Origin: Clostridiales bacterium UBA7044 | Lineage (GTDB): Bacteria; Bacillota; Clostridia; Oscillospirales; Oscillospiraceae | NCBI GenBank assembly: GCA_002493965.1 | Contig: DLAP01000008.1 | Location: forward strand, 42,053-87,910 | Length of the DNA: 45,858 bases | Direction of reading: 5' to 3' | In this document: one piece after another, positions 7,878-16,090 of the stretch | Position numbering within the stretch: position 1 is the first letter of the stretch | Layout: every line of letters begins with the position of its first letter | The notes under the pieces: model-generated | What the model saw: only the letters and a program-made list of their open reading frames with translations | Told to the model about the DNA's origin: nothing | Databases searched by the model: none | Made by a program: the position numbers and the translations under genes

Positions 7878-9137
7878 ATGCTGAAACACTGGATATGGCT
7901 TGCTCACAGACCTAGTCTGAATGACCGGACAAAGGCGGCGCTTCTGCGGCGGTTTTCGGACGCGGAGGATATTTTCTGCGCCGAAGAAGCGGATTTGAGA
8001 GGCATGGAGGAGATCAGCCGGGATGGAATGACGGCTTTGAAGGACAAAAACCTGACGCAGGCGGAGGAGATTCTGGAGGCCTGTGACAGGGAACGGCTTC
8101 ACATCCTGACCTACGGGGACGCGGCCTATCCCGAGGCGCTAAAAAATATTGCCGATCCGCCTATGGTGCTGTACTATAAGGGGCAGCTTCCGGATTTTGA
8201 CACCTGGCCGGTGATCGGTGTGGTGGGTACCCGGAAGGCCTCGGCCTATGGCATGGCCACGGCAAGGCGGATGGGCTACGAGATTGCCAGCTGCGGCGGC
8301 ATTGTGGTCTCCGGTATGGCCTACGGCATCGACGGCATAGCCATGAGCGGGGCCCTCACCGCTGGAGGCAAGGTGGTGGGCGTTCTGGGCTGCGGCGCGG
8401 ATGTGGTATACCCGGCTTCCAACCGCTCACTGTTTCAGGACATGGAACGGTACGGCTGTATTCTCAGCGAATTTGCCCCGGGAACGCCGCCCTTAAGGCA
8501 GAATTTCCCCAAGCGAAACCGGATCATCAGCGGCCTGAGTAACGGCGTGCTGGTGGTGGAGGCTCCAGAGCGCAGCGGCGCGCTGATCACCGCCCATCAG
8601 GCGGTGGAGCAGGGCCGGGACGTCTTCGTGGTTCCCGGGAATGTGGATCAGCCCGGCTGCGTGGGAAGCAATCTACTCCTGCGGGAGGGGGCAATCATGG
8701 CGGCTTCCGGCTGGGATGTCATGGAGGAATATGAAGCCCTGTACCCGGGGAAACTGCACAGGGACGGGGATGGGTACCCCATGAGATACCGACTGGAGGG
8801 GGACCCGGCACTCGCCCGGAAAGAGGAAAAACCTCTGCCCAAAGTCGCCCAAAAACCCCGGATTCCCGGGGAAACAAAAAATCTTAAGAAAGAATTTAAG
8901 AAAAAAAGCATTGACAAGACGCCGTCCCCGCCGTATAGTGACCTAAATAAAGAACTGCCGAAGCTTAACGACAGCGAGCAGGCCATTGTGTCGGCGCTGA
9001 GTGGCGGAGAGCGGCTGGTGGATGATGTGGTGGCGGAAACCGGACTCGCCACCGGCAAGCTTCTGACAGCGCTGACGATGCTGGAACTGAAGGGCGTGCT
9101 GAAGCGGCTGCCCGGCAAGCGGATCGCGCTGAAATAG
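7878..9137 (+). CDS. dprA: DNA processing protein DprA
   Basis: The start at 7878 (MLKHWIWLAH) gives 419 residues and has AAAGGGGAAAA upstream; the open frame extends further 5' but only over the methyltransferase gene. DprA loads RecA on incoming single-stranded DNA. The Rossmann-like core shows VVGTRKASAYG near residue 115, SGMAYGIDGIA, VLGCGADVVYP, the NFPKRNRIISGLS block, and GALITAHQA followed by VFVVPGN. A Lys/Pro-rich linker (about 315-350) leads to a C-terminal winged-helix domain (LNDSEQAIVSAL to LKRLPG). In non-competent anaerobes it is kept as a housekeeping gene next to topA, as here. Confidence 0.93.
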   Translation: MLKHWIWLAHRPSLNDRTKAALLRRFSDAEDIFCAEEADLRGMEEISRDGMTALKDKNLTQAEEILEACDRERLHILTYGDAAYPEALKNIADPPMVLYYKGQLPDFDTWPVIGVVGTRKASAYGMATARRMGYEIASCGGIVVSGMAYGIDGIAMSGALTAGGKVVGVLGCGADVVYPASNRSLFQDMERYGCILSEFAPGTPPLRQNFPKRNRIISGLSNGVLVVEAPERSGALITAHQAVEQGRDVFVVPGNVDQPGCVGSNLLLREGAIMAASGWDVMEEYEALYPGKLHRDGDGYPMRYRLEGDPALARKEEKPLPKVAQKPRIPGETKNLKKEFKKKSIDKTPSPPYSDLNKELPKLNDSEQAIVSALSGGERLVDDVVAETGLATGKLLTALTMLELKGVLKRLPGKRIALK

Positions 9138-9141
9138 TCTA

Positions 9142-9255
9142 AGGAAACTCTGAACAATTCGCCTGCGGTCGGACAGCGAATCTTTTGCTCCAGCCGTGCA
9201 GTTTGAAGCAAAATCTTCAACTGCCGGCGCTTGCCTCATTATTCAGAGTTTCCCT
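9142..9255. repeat. Palindromic interspersed repeat, copy 1
   Basis: The element is bounded by inverted ends: AGGAAACTCTGAACAA at 9142-9157 and TTATTCAGAGTTTCCCT at 9239-9255. Inside, GCAGTTTGAAG pairs with CTTCAACTGC. It shares a segment (CGAATCTTTTGCTCCAGCCG and following) with the element at 29659, about 27 of 31 bases identical. It carries no coding capacity and lies 4 bases after the dprA stop. It looks like a MITE or large REP-type hairpin and may also act as a terminator-like structure. Confidence 0.75.
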
Positions 9256-9294
9256 AAAACTGCGAAGCTGCTCTTCCATGGGGCAGCATATATT

Positions 9295-9344
9295 GGGAAA
9301 CTCTGAATAACTGGGCTGCTGCTTTTCAGAATCCAGAGCTTTCC
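9295..9344. repeat. Palindromic repeat, partial copy
   Basis: GGGAAACTCTGAATAA at 9295-9310 repeats the end sequence of the neighbouring element. It faces an imperfect inverse copy, CAGAGCTTTCC, at 9334-9344. The interior is only about 25 bases, so this is probably a decayed or internally deleted copy. It lies just before topA. Confidence 0.55.
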
Positions 9345-9367
9345 TTGGAAACGGAGTTTAATCTTAC

Positions 9368-11620
9368 ATGGCAAAAGCAAGCAATCTCGTAATCGTGGAG
9401 TCCCCCTCCAAAGCAAAGACCATCGGACAGTATTTAGGCCCCGACTATGTGGTCAAGGCCAGTATGGGCCACCTGCGGGATCTCCCGAAAAGCAAGATGG
9501 GGGTGGACCTGGAGCATGATTTTACCCCCCAGTATATCCCCGTCCGGGGCAAGGAAGCCCTGATTAAGGAACTGAAAACCGCCGCCGCCCAGGCGGACAC
9601 GGTTTATCTCGCTACCGACCCGGACCGGGAAGGGGAAGCCATCTCCTGGCACTTAAAGGAGCTGTTCGGGCTCCCGGACGAAAAGACGCACCGGGTCACT
9701 TTTAATGAAATTACCAAGAATGTGGTCCGGGATTCCATCCAGCATCCCCGGAACATCGATTATGACCTGGTGGATGCCCAGCAGGCAAGACGGATCCTGG
9801 ACCGGATTGTGGGCTATGAGCTCTCGCCGCTCCTTTGGAAAAAGGTGCGCCGCGGACTCTCCGCCGGACGGGTTCAGAGCGTGGCCACCCGGCTGGTGGT
9901 GGACCGGGAGAACGAGATCCGGGCATTCCAGCCGAAAGAGTATTGGTCCCTGGACGTGGCCCTCATTCGGATCGGCAAGCCCGGCAGCTTCCTGGCCCAT
10001 TACTGGGGAGAAGACAAGAAGCGGGAACTGAATAGCGAAGCCGAAACCCAGGCCATCATTGACCACATTACCGGCAAGACCTTTACTGTCACCAACGTGA
10101 AGAAAGCGGAGAAGAAGCGTTCCTCTGCCCCTCCCTTTACCACCTCGACCTTGCAGCAGGAGGCGTCCCGGAAGCTGGGCTTCACCCCCAAGAAGACCAT
10201 GATGATCGCCCAGCAGCTCTACGAAGGCGTGGAAATCGCCGGAGAGGGCACCACGGGCCTGATCACCTATATGCGTACCGACTCTCTGCGGCTGTCTGCC
10301 GAGGCCATGGCGGCGGCGGCGGACTTTATCCGCAGCCGGTACGGGGAGAGCTACTACTACGGAAAGTTCCACGAGTTTAAGACCAAGGCAAATGCCCAGG
10401 ACGGCCACGAAGCCATCCGCCCATCCCATGTGAATCTGGAGCCGGAGCGGGTAAGAGCCAGCCTGACCCCGGATCAGTATAAGCTGTATAAGCTGATCTG
10501 GAGCCGGTTTCTGGCCACTCAGATGGCAAACGCCGTCTATGACACCGTGTCCATCGACACCGAGTGTGCCGGCCATGTGTTCCGCTCCAGCCATCAGAGT
10601 ATGCGCTTTGCCGGCTTTGTCGCTGTTTACGAGGAAGGCAGAGACGAGGAAGGGGAGAGTATCGGTTCCCCCCTGCCGGATCTCAATGTGGGGGATCAGG
10701 CGTCCTCCACCGAGATTACCAAGGAGCAGCACTTTACTCAGCCCCCTGCCCGGTATACCGAGGCCACCCTGGTCAAGGCAATGGAGGAAAAGGGCATCGG
10801 CCGCCCCTCCACCTATGCAGCCACCATCTCCACCATTGAGGATCGGGAGTATGTGGTAAAGGAAGACAAACGGCTGGCCCCTACTCCCCTGGGAGAGATC
10901 GTCAACGGCCTGATGGTGGAGCGCTTCAACGACATTGTGGATGTGGAGTTCACCGCCAATATGGAATCCCGCTTAGACCAGGTAGAAGAGGGCAAGCAGA
11001 ACTGGAAGGATCTGCTGACGGAATTTTATCGGGACTTTAGCCGTGAATTGCAGGAGGCGGAGGAGGCCCTGGAGGGCGTCCGCCTGAAGGTTCCGGAGGA
11101 AGAGACCGACGAAATCTGCGAGCTGTGCGGACGGAAGATGGTCATTAAAATGGGCCGCTTTGGCAAGTTCCTGGCCTGTCCCGGCTTCCCGGAGTGCAAA
11201 AATGCCAAGCCCCTGGTGGAGCGGATGCCGGGACGCTGCCCCAAGTGCGGCAGCGGAATGCTGAAACGGAAGTCTAAGAAGGGCTATGCCTTCTATGCCT
11301 GCGAAAAGGGTGCGCAGTGCGGCTTTATGACCTGGGATGTCCCCACAGCGGAGGACTGTCCGGAATGCGGCCAGACATTATTCAAGAAATCCGGCAAGGG
11401 CCGGATGAAGCCCTTCTGCATTAACGAGCAGTGCAGCCGCTTCCTGCCAGAGGATCAGCGGGGTTACTACAAAAAGAAGACCAGCGAGGAAGGGCAGAGC
11501 TCTGACACTGGCGCCGAAAAGAAGACCACGAAGAAGGCCGCCCCCAAGAGGGCGGCGTCCGGAAAGTCCACAGCCAAAAAATCTACGGCCAAAAAGACCA
11601 CCACAAAGAAGGAGAGCTGA
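9368..11620 (+). CDS. topA: DNA topoisomerase I (type IA)
   Basis: The 750-residue enzyme relaxes negative supercoils through a 5'-phosphotyrosyl intermediate. The TOPRIM domain starts at LVIVESPSKAKTI and includes the metal-binding DPDREGEA (D84, D86, E88). The catalytic tyrosine is Tyr301 in LITYMRTDS, and GHEAIRPS follows. Three C-terminal C4 zinc ribbons are visible: CELCG to CPGFPEC, CPKCG to CEKGAQC, and CPECG to CINEQC. The last 35 residues are a Lys/Ala/Thr tail (KKTTKKAAPKRAA), likely a DNA-binding extension. Start choice: ATG 9368 has only a weak GGAG about 13 bases upstream. trmFO starts two bases after its stop. Confidence 0.96.
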   Translation: MAKASNLVIVESPSKAKTIGQYLGPDYVVKASMGHLRDLPKSKMGVDLEHDFTPQYIPVRGKEALIKELKTAAAQADTVYLATDPDREGEAISWHLKELFGLPDEKTHRVTFNEITKNVVRDSIQHPRNIDYDLVDAQQARRILDRIVGYELSPLLWKKVRRGLSAGRVQSVATRLVVDRENEIRAFQPKEYWSLDVALIRIGKPGSFLAHYWGEDKKRELNSEAETQAIIDHITGKTFTVTNVKKAEKKRSSAPPFTTSTLQQEASRKLGFTPKKTMMIAQQLYEGVEIAGEGTTGLITYMRTDSLRLSAEAMAAAADFIRSRYGESYYYGKFHEFKTKANAQDGHEAIRPSHVNLEPERVRASLTPDQYKLYKLIWSRFLATQMANAVYDTVSIDTECAGHVFRSSHQSMRFAGFVAVYEEGRDEEGESIGSPLPDLNVGDQASSTEITKEQHFTQPPARYTEATLVKAMEEKGIGRPSTYAATISTIEDREYVVKEDKRLAPTPLGEIVNGLMVERFNDIVDVEFTANMESRLDQVEEGKQNWKDLLTEFYRDFSRELQEAEEALEGVRLKVPEEETDEICELCGRKMVIKMGRFGKFLACPGFPECKNAKPLVERMPGRCPKCGSGMLKRKSKKGYAFYACEKGAQCGFMTWDVPTAEDCPECGQTLFKKSGKGRMKPFCINEQCSRFLPEDQRGYYKKKTSEEGQSSDTGAEKKTTKKAAPKRAASGKSTAKKSTAKKTTTKKES

Positions 11621-11622
11621 CC

Positions 11623-12927
11623 ATGGAAGTAAAAGTCATCGGCGCGGGACTGGCAGGCTGTGAGGCTGCCTGGCAGCTGGCAAACCGGGGCATTTCTGTG
11701 GCGCTCTATGAAATGAAGCCGGAGAAAATGTCCCCGGCCCACCATAGCGAAGATTTTGCTGAGCTGGTGTGCTCCAATTCTCTTCGGGGAGATCGGCTGG
11801 AAAACGCCGTAGGCCTTCTGAAAGAGGAACTGCGCCGGTGCGGAAGTCTCATCATGGCCTGCGCGGAAGCAACCCGGGTGGAAGCCGGAGGATGTCTTGC
11901 GGTAGACCGGGGCGGCTTTTCCCGGATGGTTACGGAAAAGATCCGAAGCCACCCGAACATTACCGTAACCGCCCAGGAGATCACTCAGGTGCCGGAAGGC
12001 CCGGTGATCATCGCCACGGGCCCCCTGACCTCCGACGCTCTGTCGGATGCCATTGGGCAGTATTTCGGTCAGACTGGGTATCTTCACTTCTTTGACGCTG
12101 CCGCGCCCCTGATTACGGCGGATTCCATCGACATGAGGTCAGGCTGGTGGCAGTCCCGGTATGACCGGGGCACCCCGGATTACATCAACTGCGCTCTGGA
12201 TCGCGAGCAGTATGAGCATTTTGTCCGGGAGCTTTCCTCCGCCGAAGAAGCGGAGGTTCACGGATTTGAGGACCAGAATGTGTTTGAAGGCTGTATGCCT
12301 GTGGAGGTCATGGCCCGCCGGGGTATTGATACTCTGCGCTATGGCCCCATGAAGCCCGTAGGCCTGGCGGACCCCAAAACCGGGAAGGAGCCATACGCAG
12401 TGGTGCAGCTTCGCCAGGATAACGTTGCCAAAAGCATCTTCAATCTGGTAGGCTTCCAGACTCACCTGAAATTCGGGGAGCAGAAACGGGTATTTTCCAT
12501 GATCCCGGCCCTCCGGAATGCGGAGTTTGTCCGCTACGGTGTTATGCACCGCAATACCTTCCTGCAAAGTCCCAAGCTGCTGGATCGTTTTTATGCCGAC
12601 CGGCGCAATCCATTGGTTGCCTTTGCCGGACAGATGACCGGGGTGGAAGGGTATGTGGAATCTACCGCCTCCGGCTTCCTGGCGGCAGTTGCCATGGCGG
12701 CTAAGGTGCAGGGCAGGCAGGTTCCGGAGTTTCCCAGGACCACTGCCATCGGCGCTCTGGGACTGTACATCAGCGATGAAAAAATAGAGCGTTTCCAGCC
12801 TATGAATATCAATTTCAGCATTATCGATCCGCTGAATCAGCGGATCCGAAAAAAGTCGGAAAAGAACCTGGCCATTGCGAATCGTTCCTTGGAAGTGATC
12901 GATTCTATGGTGGCTGCTGGAATCTAA
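11623..12927 (+). CDS. trmFO: Folate-dependent tRNA m5U54 methyltransferase TrmFO
   Basis: The 434-residue flavoprotein methylates U54 in the tRNA T-loop using methylenetetrahydrofolate and FADH2. The FAD-binding GAGLAGCEAAWQLA lies at residues 7-20. The family signature HHSEDFAELVCSNSLRGD follows, and later blocks such as FAGQMTGVEGYVESTASG and PLNQRIRKKSEKN are typical of TrmFO and distinguish it from GidA. Length is normal. The ribosome binding site GGAGAG overlaps the end of topA, so the two are translated from one message. TrmFO is the Gram-positive counterpart of SAM-dependent TrmA. Confidence 0.95.
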   Translation: MEVKVIGAGLAGCEAAWQLANRGISVALYEMKPEKMSPAHHSEDFAELVCSNSLRGDRLENAVGLLKEELRRCGSLIMACAEATRVEAGGCLAVDRGGFSRMVTEKIRSHPNITVTAQEITQVPEGPVIIATGPLTSDALSDAIGQYFGQTGYLHFFDAAAPLITADSIDMRSGWWQSRYDRGTPDYINCALDREQYEHFVRELSSAEEAEVHGFEDQNVFEGCMPVEVMARRGIDTLRYGPMKPVGLADPKTGKEPYAVVQLRQDNVAKSIFNLVGFQTHLKFGEQKRVFSMIPALRNAEFVRYGVMHRNTFLQSPKLLDRFYADRRNPLVAFAGQMTGVEGYVESTASGFLAAVAMAAKVQGRQVPEFPRTTAIGALGLYISDEKIERFQPMNINFSIIDPLNQRIRKKSEKNLAIANRSLEVIDSMVAAGI

Positions 12928-12946
12928 AAAGAAAGAGGTGGAGTAC

Positions 12947-13975
12947 ATGAAGATCATTCTGGACGCAATGGGCGGTGATCTGGCGCCGGAGGCTCCTGTT
13001 CTGGGCGCGATTGAGGCTGCCAAGGCATTTGGAACCGAAATCATCCTGGTGGGCCGGGGAGAGGATATCCTGGAGGTCATGAGCAAGCATGGCATTTTGG
13101 ATTTGCCCGACGGGGTGGAAATCGCCAATGCCGACGACGTGGTGGATATGCACGACGACCCCGCTTCCGTGATCCATAAGCGGAAAAATTCCTCCATGGT
13201 CATAGGGCTTAAAATGCTGTCCGAGGGGAAGGGCGACGCCTTCGTGTCCGCAGGCTCCACCGGTGCGCTGCTTACCGGCGCAACCCTGCTGGTGAAACGG
13301 GTCCGCGGGATCCGCCGGGCCGCCATGGCCCCTGCCATGCCAACCAAAACCGGCGGTAAGGCGGTCATCTGTGACTGCGGCGCCAATGCGGAATGTACGC
13401 CGGAGTTTTTGCTTCAATTCGGCCTGGTTGGATCCGCTTATGCCAAAAAGGTGCTGGGAATCGAAAACCCCAGGGTGGGTCTTCTGAATATCGGTACCGA
13501 GGACAGCAAGGGCACCCAGCTCCAGAAGGATGCCTATGCCCTTCTGAAGGACGCCGGGGACAAGGGCCTGATTCGCTTTACGGGCAACGTGGAAGCCCGG
13601 GCCGTGCCTCTGGGTGAGGTGGACGTGGTGGTCTGCGACGGCTTCAGCGGCAATGTGCTGCTCAAATCCATTGAGGGCACTGCCATGTTCATGGGCAGCA
13701 TGATGAAGAAACTGTTTAAGAAGAATCTTGCCACCAAGCTGGGCTACCTGCTGTGCAGGGGCGGCGTGGGCGAGATGATGAAGATGCTGGATTACCGGGA
13801 GATCGGCGGCACCCAGTTCCTGGGAATCCAGAAGCCGGTGATCAAGGCCCATGGGGCCTCCGATGCCCTGGCCTTCCGCAATGCTGTCCGTCAGGCCATG
13901 ACCGCCGTGCAGGGGGACATTACTCCGGAACTGACAAGCGCCCTGGCGGCTATGAAGGAGAATCGTCATGATTAA
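12947..13975 (+). CDS. plsX: Phosphate acyltransferase PlsX
   Basis: The protein has 342 residues from ATG 12947. A GTG at 12938 is in frame, but it sits inside the AAAGAGGTGG ribosome binding site, so the ATG is chosen. PlsX converts acyl-ACP to acyl-phosphate for PlsY, the first step of phospholipid synthesis in most Gram-positives. The N terminus IILDAMGGDLAPEAP is diagnostic, followed by SAGSTGALL, GKAVICDCGAN, NIGTEDSKGT and VVCDGFSGNVLLK. It lies between trmFO and rnc; its stop overlaps the rnc start by eight bases. No FapR-like operator was noticed upstream. Confidence 0.95.
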   Translation: MKIILDAMGGDLAPEAPVLGAIEAAKAFGTEIILVGRGEDILEVMSKHGILDLPDGVEIANADDVVDMHDDPASVIHKRKNSSMVIGLKMLSEGKGDAFVSAGSTGALLTGATLLVKRVRGIRRAAMAPAMPTKTGGKAVICDCGANAECTPEFLLQFGLVGSAYAKKVLGIENPRVGLLNIGTEDSKGTQLQKDAYALLKDAGDKGLIRFTGNVEARAVPLGEVDVVVCDGFSGNVLLKSIEGTAMFMGSMMKKLFKKNLATKLGYLLCRGGVGEMMKMLDYREIGGTQFLGIQKPVIKAHGASDALAFRNAVRQAMTAVQGDITPELTSALAAMKENRHD

Positions 13976-14654
13976 AGACCTGGAAACCGCCATCGGTTAT
14001 CGGTTTCAAAATATTTCCCTGCTGCAAAACGCCCTGACCCATTCCTCCTACGCCAATGAGCGGTGGCACAACAGCTTACTGAGCAATGAGCGGCTGGAAT
14101 TTCTGGGGGACAGCGTGCTGGGAATGCTGGTGGCGGAATACCTGTACCGGAATTTCCCCGACCGCCCCGAGGGAGAGCTGACCCGGATGCGGGCGGATAT
14201 GGTCTGCGAGAAGACCCTGGCCTGCGTGGCAGGACAGATCGGTCTGGGAGAGCACCTCCTGCTGGGCCATGGGGAGGAGCAGGGAGGCGGCCGGAGCCGG
14301 AATTCCATTTTAGCCGATGCCGTGGAATCGGTTATTGCCGCCTGCTTTCTGGACGGAGGCATTGAGGCCGCTCTTGGCTTCATTAAGCGGTTCATCTTCG
14401 TGGAGGTCCCGGTGACGAAGCTTCATAACGCCGACTACAAAACCCAGCTCCAGGAGCTGGTGCAGCAGAAGAAGAACCAGACCCTTTCCTATTCCCTCAT
14501 CGGCCAGTCCGGCCCGGACCACGACAAGAAATTTGACGTGGAGGTTTCCCTGAACGGTAAACCCGTGGGTACAGGCTCCGGCAGCAGCAAGAAGCGGGCA
14601 GAGCAGGAAGCGGCCCGGTGCGCCATTGAAGCCCTATTCCCCGGTACAATTTGA
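13968..14654 (+). CDS. rnc: Ribonuclease III
   Basis: The 228-residue enzyme cleaves double-stranded RNA during rRNA and mRNA processing. The RNase III signature ERLEFLGDSVLG spans residues 41-52, and a second acidic set lies in DAVESVIAA (D117, E120), together forming the metal site. The dsRNA-binding domain covers residues about 155-225 (TQLQELVQQKK to KKRAEQEAARCAIEAL). It starts within the end of plsX, the usual arrangement in Firmicutes. smc and ftsY, which often follow rnc, are absent; a strong terminator ends the unit instead. Confidence 0.95.
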   Translation: MIKDLETAIGYRFQNISLLQNALTHSSYANERWHNSLLSNERLEFLGDSVLGMLVAEYLYRNFPDRPEGELTRMRADMVCEKTLACVAGQIGLGEHLLLGHGEEQGGGRSRNSILADAVESVIAACFLDGGIEAALGFIKRFIFVEVPVTKLHNADYKTQLQELVQQKKNQTLSYSLIGQSGPDHDKKFDVEVSLNGKPVGTGSGSSKKRAEQEAARCAIEALFPGTI

Positions 14655-14666
14655 TTGCAAATGGAT

Positions 14667-14706
14667 GACCCGGCGGCAAAGATAAGCCGCCGGGTCAGTA
14701 TTTCCC
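14667..14706 (+). terminator. Intrinsic terminator after rnc
   Basis: GACCCGGCGGC pairs perfectly with GCCGCCGGGTC around an eight-base loop and is followed by AGTATTTCC. It closes the dprA-rnc gene block. Confidence 0.7.
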
Positions 14707-14735
14707 CACGAATTGTCTGGGATTGCTGTTTTTTG

Positions 14736-14764
14736 TTGACAAATGTGCTTCAATGCGGTATGAT
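14736..14764 (+). promoter_or_regulatory. Sigma-A promoter of the sugar kinase gene
   Basis: A consensus TTGACA (14736-14741) lies 17 bases before TATGAT (14759-14764). The gene starts at 14808 with AAAGGAG upstream of the ATG. Confidence 0.8.
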
Positions 14765-14807
14765 CAGGTGAACGCGGTTTTTCTGTACGTTTTGAAAGGA
14801 GATTGCT

Positions 14808-15902
14808 ATGGAGTTATATGAGAAGCTGGAGGAGGTTTCCCGGCTTTTTCGGATCGATGAGGAATATCTGGGTTACGAAACCATTCAAATGGGCAACGTA
14901 AACCGCACCTATAAAGTGAACTTCCGCATGCGTGACGGCAGCCCCAAGTCCTTCCTGGTACAGAACGTCAATACCTATGCCTTCCGCAATCCCGTGGGTC
15001 TGATGGAGAACATTGACAAGGTCACGGAGCATATCCGGAGGAAGAAGCCCGGCAAACCGGCCCTTCACTTCCACCATACCGCCGACCGGAAAACCTACGT
15101 GGTCGACGGAAGCAACTTCTGGCGGATGACGAATTTCGTTCCCTCCGTCACCTATAACGCAGTGTCCAATCTGGACATTGTCCGCAACGCGGGCAAAGCC
15201 TTCGGCGAATTCCAGATGGACCTGGCGGACTTCGACATCCGGGAGCTGACGGAAACCATTCCCGGCTTTCATGATACCCGCGGCCGCTACGAGAAGCTGA
15301 TAAAGTCCATAGAGGAGGATAAGGCGGGCAGGGCAAAGGACCTCCGGGAGGAAATTGACTTTCTCCTGTCTGTGCGGGACAAAGCCTGTACCCTGACCGA
15401 CCTGCAAAGAGCAGGACAGCTTCCCCTCCGGGTGACTCATAACGACACCAAGATCAACAATGTGCTGTTTTCCCCGGAGACCAATGAGGCACTTGTGGTC
15501 ATCGACCTGGACACGGTGATGCCGGGGCTTATGGGCCATGACTTTGGAGACGCCATTCGGTTTGCCGCAAACCTGGTGGAGGAGGACTGCCGGGAGTATG
15601 AGAAAGTCGGCGTGAACCTGGATGTGTTTGCAGCCTTTGCGGAGGGATTCCTCTCCATGACGGCAAGGACCATGACAGAAAGGGAACTGGAGACACTGCC
15701 CCTGAGCTGTTTTGTGCTGACGGTGGAGCTTGCCACCCGGTTTCTGGCGGATTACCTGGACGGCGACAAATACTTTCATATCCGGTACCCGGATCACAAT
15801 CTGGTCCGTACCCGCTGCCAGATTGCCTTGGCGAAGGATATGCTTCGGAATATGGAGAAAATGGAGCAGATCATCCGCCGCAGCGCGGATGCTGCGAAAT
15901 AA
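14808..15902 (+). CDS. N-acetylhexosamine 1-kinase-like phosphotransferase
   Basis: The 364-residue protein belongs to the aminoglycoside phosphotransferase-like kinase fold. The catalytic loop THNDTKINNVLF and the metal-binding VVIDLDTVMPG are clear, with GHDFGDAIRFAAN after them. Length, the N-terminal GYETIQMGNVNRTYKV loop and overall pattern match NahK of Bifidobacterium (about 360 residues), which phosphorylates GalNAc or GlcNAc at C1 in salvage of mucin-type sugars. NahK partners such as a GH112 phosphorylase are not in the window. It has its own promoter and terminator. Sugar-1-phosphates could also feed UDP-HexNAc for the polysaccharide locus downstream. Substrate is inferred; homoserine or choline kinase-like roles are less likely. 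Confidence 0.8.
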   Translation: MELYEKLEEVSRLFRIDEEYLGYETIQMGNVNRTYKVNFRMRDGSPKSFLVQNVNTYAFRNPVGLMENIDKVTEHIRRKKPGKPALHFHHTADRKTYVVDGSNFWRMTNFVPSVTYNAVSNLDIVRNAGKAFGEFQMDLADFDIRELTETIPGFHDTRGRYEKLIKSIEEDKAGRAKDLREEIDFLLSVRDKACTLTDLQRAGQLPLRVTHNDTKINNVLFSPETNEALVVIDLDTVMPGLMGHDFGDAIRFAANLVEEDCREYEKVGVNLDVFAAFAEGFLSMTARTMTERELETLPLSCFVLTVELATRFLADYLDGDKYFHIRYPDHNLVRTRCQIALAKDMLRNMEKMEQIIRRSADAAK

Positions 15903-15910
15903 ACCAGCTG

Positions 15911-15941
15911 CGCCCACAGCCCCAGGCTGTGGGCGTTTTTT
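15911..15941 (+). terminator. Intrinsic terminator after the sugar kinase gene
   Basis: CGCCCACAGCC pairs with GGCTGTGGGCG over a three-base loop and is followed by six T. This is a textbook terminator that isolates the kinase gene from the polysaccharide locus. Confidence 0.9.
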
Positions 15942-15973
15942 CGGAAGAGGGGGATTCTGGGTAAAACTGCCCC

Positions 15974-16002
15974 TTGCTGTCCTCGACAGGATGTGATATA
16001 AT
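15974..16002 (+). promoter_or_regulatory. Promoter of the polysaccharide locus
   Basis: TTGCTG (15974-15979) and a consensus TATAAT (15997-16002) are 17 bases apart, with TGA as an extended -10. It is the only convincing promoter seen before the 15 co-oriented genes that follow. Confidence 0.7.
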
Positions 16003-16040
16003 AAGATGTAATTATGCGATTCCATAATTTACGCAAGTAA

Positions 16041-16069
16041 CCTGCCCTGAGACTTCGCAGGCCGGGCAG
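16041..16069 (+). promoter_or_regulatory. Leader hairpin with two alternative pairings
   Basis: In the roughly 80-base leader of the polysaccharide operon, CTGCCC (16042-16047) can pair with GGGCAG (16064-16069). Alternatively CCTGC (16041-16045) can pair with GCAGG (16057-16061). The two are mutually exclusive. I do not recognise a known riboswitch or ops/JUMPstart element. Confidence 0.35.
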
Positions 16070-16090
16070 AAACGATAAGGTGTGTGCTTC

